Assembly: GCA_003024785.1 (NCBI GenBank)
Contig: PUQB01000041.1
Span: 98,348 to 162,347 of the forward strand
Source of the DNA: Selaginella tamariscina
Lineage: Eukaryota; Streptophyta; Lycopodiopsida; Selaginellales; Selaginellaceae
Direction: 5' to 3'
Length of the DNA: 64,000 nucleotides
Both the position numbers and the translations under genes were made by a program. The notes under the pieces are model-generated. The model was not told the DNA's origin. It saw only the letters and a program-made list of their open reading frames with translations, and did not search any database. This document shows positions 59,461-64,000 of the stretch, one piece after another (the first letter of the stretch is position 1; each line of letters opens with the position of its first letter).

Positions 59461-59895
59461 TTAGACCAAGATGTTTCTATACATATAGATAAGATACAGT
59501 GGCCTTCCTGCCACACACACATATATATTTTATATATATTCTTTATGCATGTGTGTGTGTGTGTGTGTGTGCATAAAGAGTCTTTGTAGTTTACCTGTGA
59601 GCCCATTACTCAAGTTGCCAAAGGAGACACAGTCCACAGCAAGGCACTAATATTATTAAAAAAAATATTTTTATATTTAATATATATTATATATATCATA
59701 TCTAAAATAAAATGAACCAATAAACGAATATATAATTAATTAATAATTTAAATAAATATTCTGTTACCTGCAGACACAACATTTGTCTGACCTTGCATAT
59801 GGAATCTTTCTGCAAATGCAACAAGGATATTCCAATACCATTATTTAAATTTTTTATAGATTTTGCTCCTAGATTGTAGACAGCAATGTATATCT
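59461..59895 (-). CDS. 3' exons of an unrecognised gene
   Basis: Three consecutive minus-strand exons fit in phase: 59895-59768, 59646-59595 and 59507-59461 with stop TAA. Together they read a continuous peptide with AVYNLGAKSIKN, GIGISLLHLQKDSICKVRQM and LAVDCVSFGNLSNGLTG. All three have canonical borders. The 5' exons are not found with confidence between 59896 and 60336; there is a weak coding-like stretch near 60020-60100. I do not recognise the family. It could also be a gene fragment. Confidence 0.4.
59541..59578. repeat. (TG)n run framed by inverted arms
   Basis: CTTTATGCA at 59541-59549 and TGCATAAAG at 59570-59578 are exact inverted copies around a pure (TG)n run. It lies inside the last intron of the unrecognised gene. 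Confidence 0.6.
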
Positions 59896-60336
59896 CTATA
59901 TGTGTGGTGTGAAACTAATTTAAAATTTTATTAATTTAAATAATTCCATTACAATGACTATATAAACTAATACTAAATAAATAACTAAACTATGTAGTTT
60001 TAAATTTTTATTAAACTTAATATAATTTAATAAATCTTGGTCAATGAAGGTTTCAAATAATTCAAATCTGTCACCTTCACATATGACGTGATTTCAACAC
60101 AACATTATTGCTCCCTTGATATTCTACGTGATCCAACCACCATGATGAATTACTACTTTACACCTTGTGCGTGCGTGCGTGCGTGCGTGTGTGTGTGAGA
60201 GAGAGATGAGCACATTATATATTTAACACGTAACGCATTAGAGTTAAACACACATAAATGATAAGATAATTAAAATTAAAAGTATTATGGTTTAATTATA
60301 TAATATGATGAATATTATCTTAATATTGTATATATA

Positions 60337-63934
<3,598 letters not shown>

Positions 63935-64000
63935 CTAATTACATAAACAATTTAGAACATATATACGTGTGTTGTGTGTGTCTATATATATATATATAAT

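Overview
The window looks like nuclear DNA of a land plant. It carries plant-specific families: an AP2/ERF factor, a MIZ1/DUF617 protein, 8-cysteine lipid-transfer-like proteins, a kinesin-light-chain-related TPR protein and a plastid-type D-family ABC transporter. It also has telomere-like telo-boxes in promoters, AT-rich intergenic DNA and genes cut into many small exons. Introns are mostly 50-400 bp and full of (GT)n, (GA)n, (TA)n and compound microsatellites. I cannot name the species.

Layout: 1-7.4 kb is gene-free and holds a 1.9-kb element with inverted ends plus a decayed inverted relative of its interior. 7.6-9.0 kb (+) is an ARM-repeat gene. 9.2-14.2 kb (+) is a TruD/PUS7 pseudouridine synthase. 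14.6-18.9 kb (-) is a KLCR gene with a tandemly repeated leader at 19.5-20.1 kb. 20.35-23.3 kb (+) is an unrecognised 7-exon gene. 23.4-24.7 kb (-) is a short-chain dehydrogenase. 25.3-27.4 kb (-) is a FYVE-ankyrin gene. 28.56-33.43 kb is a degenerate Ty3/gypsy retrotransposon. 33.4-37.4 kb is AT-rich. 37.4-38.3 kb (-) is an ERF factor with a Met-Cys start. 38.75-49.3 kb (-) is a 44-exon fusion of two beta-hydroxyacid dehydrogenase units, a DUF1537 sugar-acid kinase and a class II aldolase. 49.9-51.6 kb is an inverted pair of lipid-transfer-like genes. 51.9-55.7 kb (+) is RIO1. 58.06-58.8 kb (+) is MIZ1-like. 59.46-59.9 kb (-) is a fragment of an unrecognised gene. 60.3-63.9 kb (-) is the 3' part of an ABC transporter that runs off the window.

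Two themes stand out. First, most multi-exon genes carry single-base frame breaks in otherwise conserved exons. Most are losses in 2-5-base homopolymers, yet KLCR, ARM, MIZ1 and one LTP gene are perfect. Assembly indels are the simplest explanation; pseudogenes or recoding are the alternatives. Total CDS lengths become multiples of three when the breaks are counted. Second, the 44-exon fusion would join dehydrogenase, kinase and aldolase steps resembling bacterial threonate/erythronate catabolism in one polypeptide. Its two dehydrogenase units keep nearly identical exon sizes.

All exon borders were placed by eye from splice consensus, phase and family resemblance. Individual borders may be off by a few bases.
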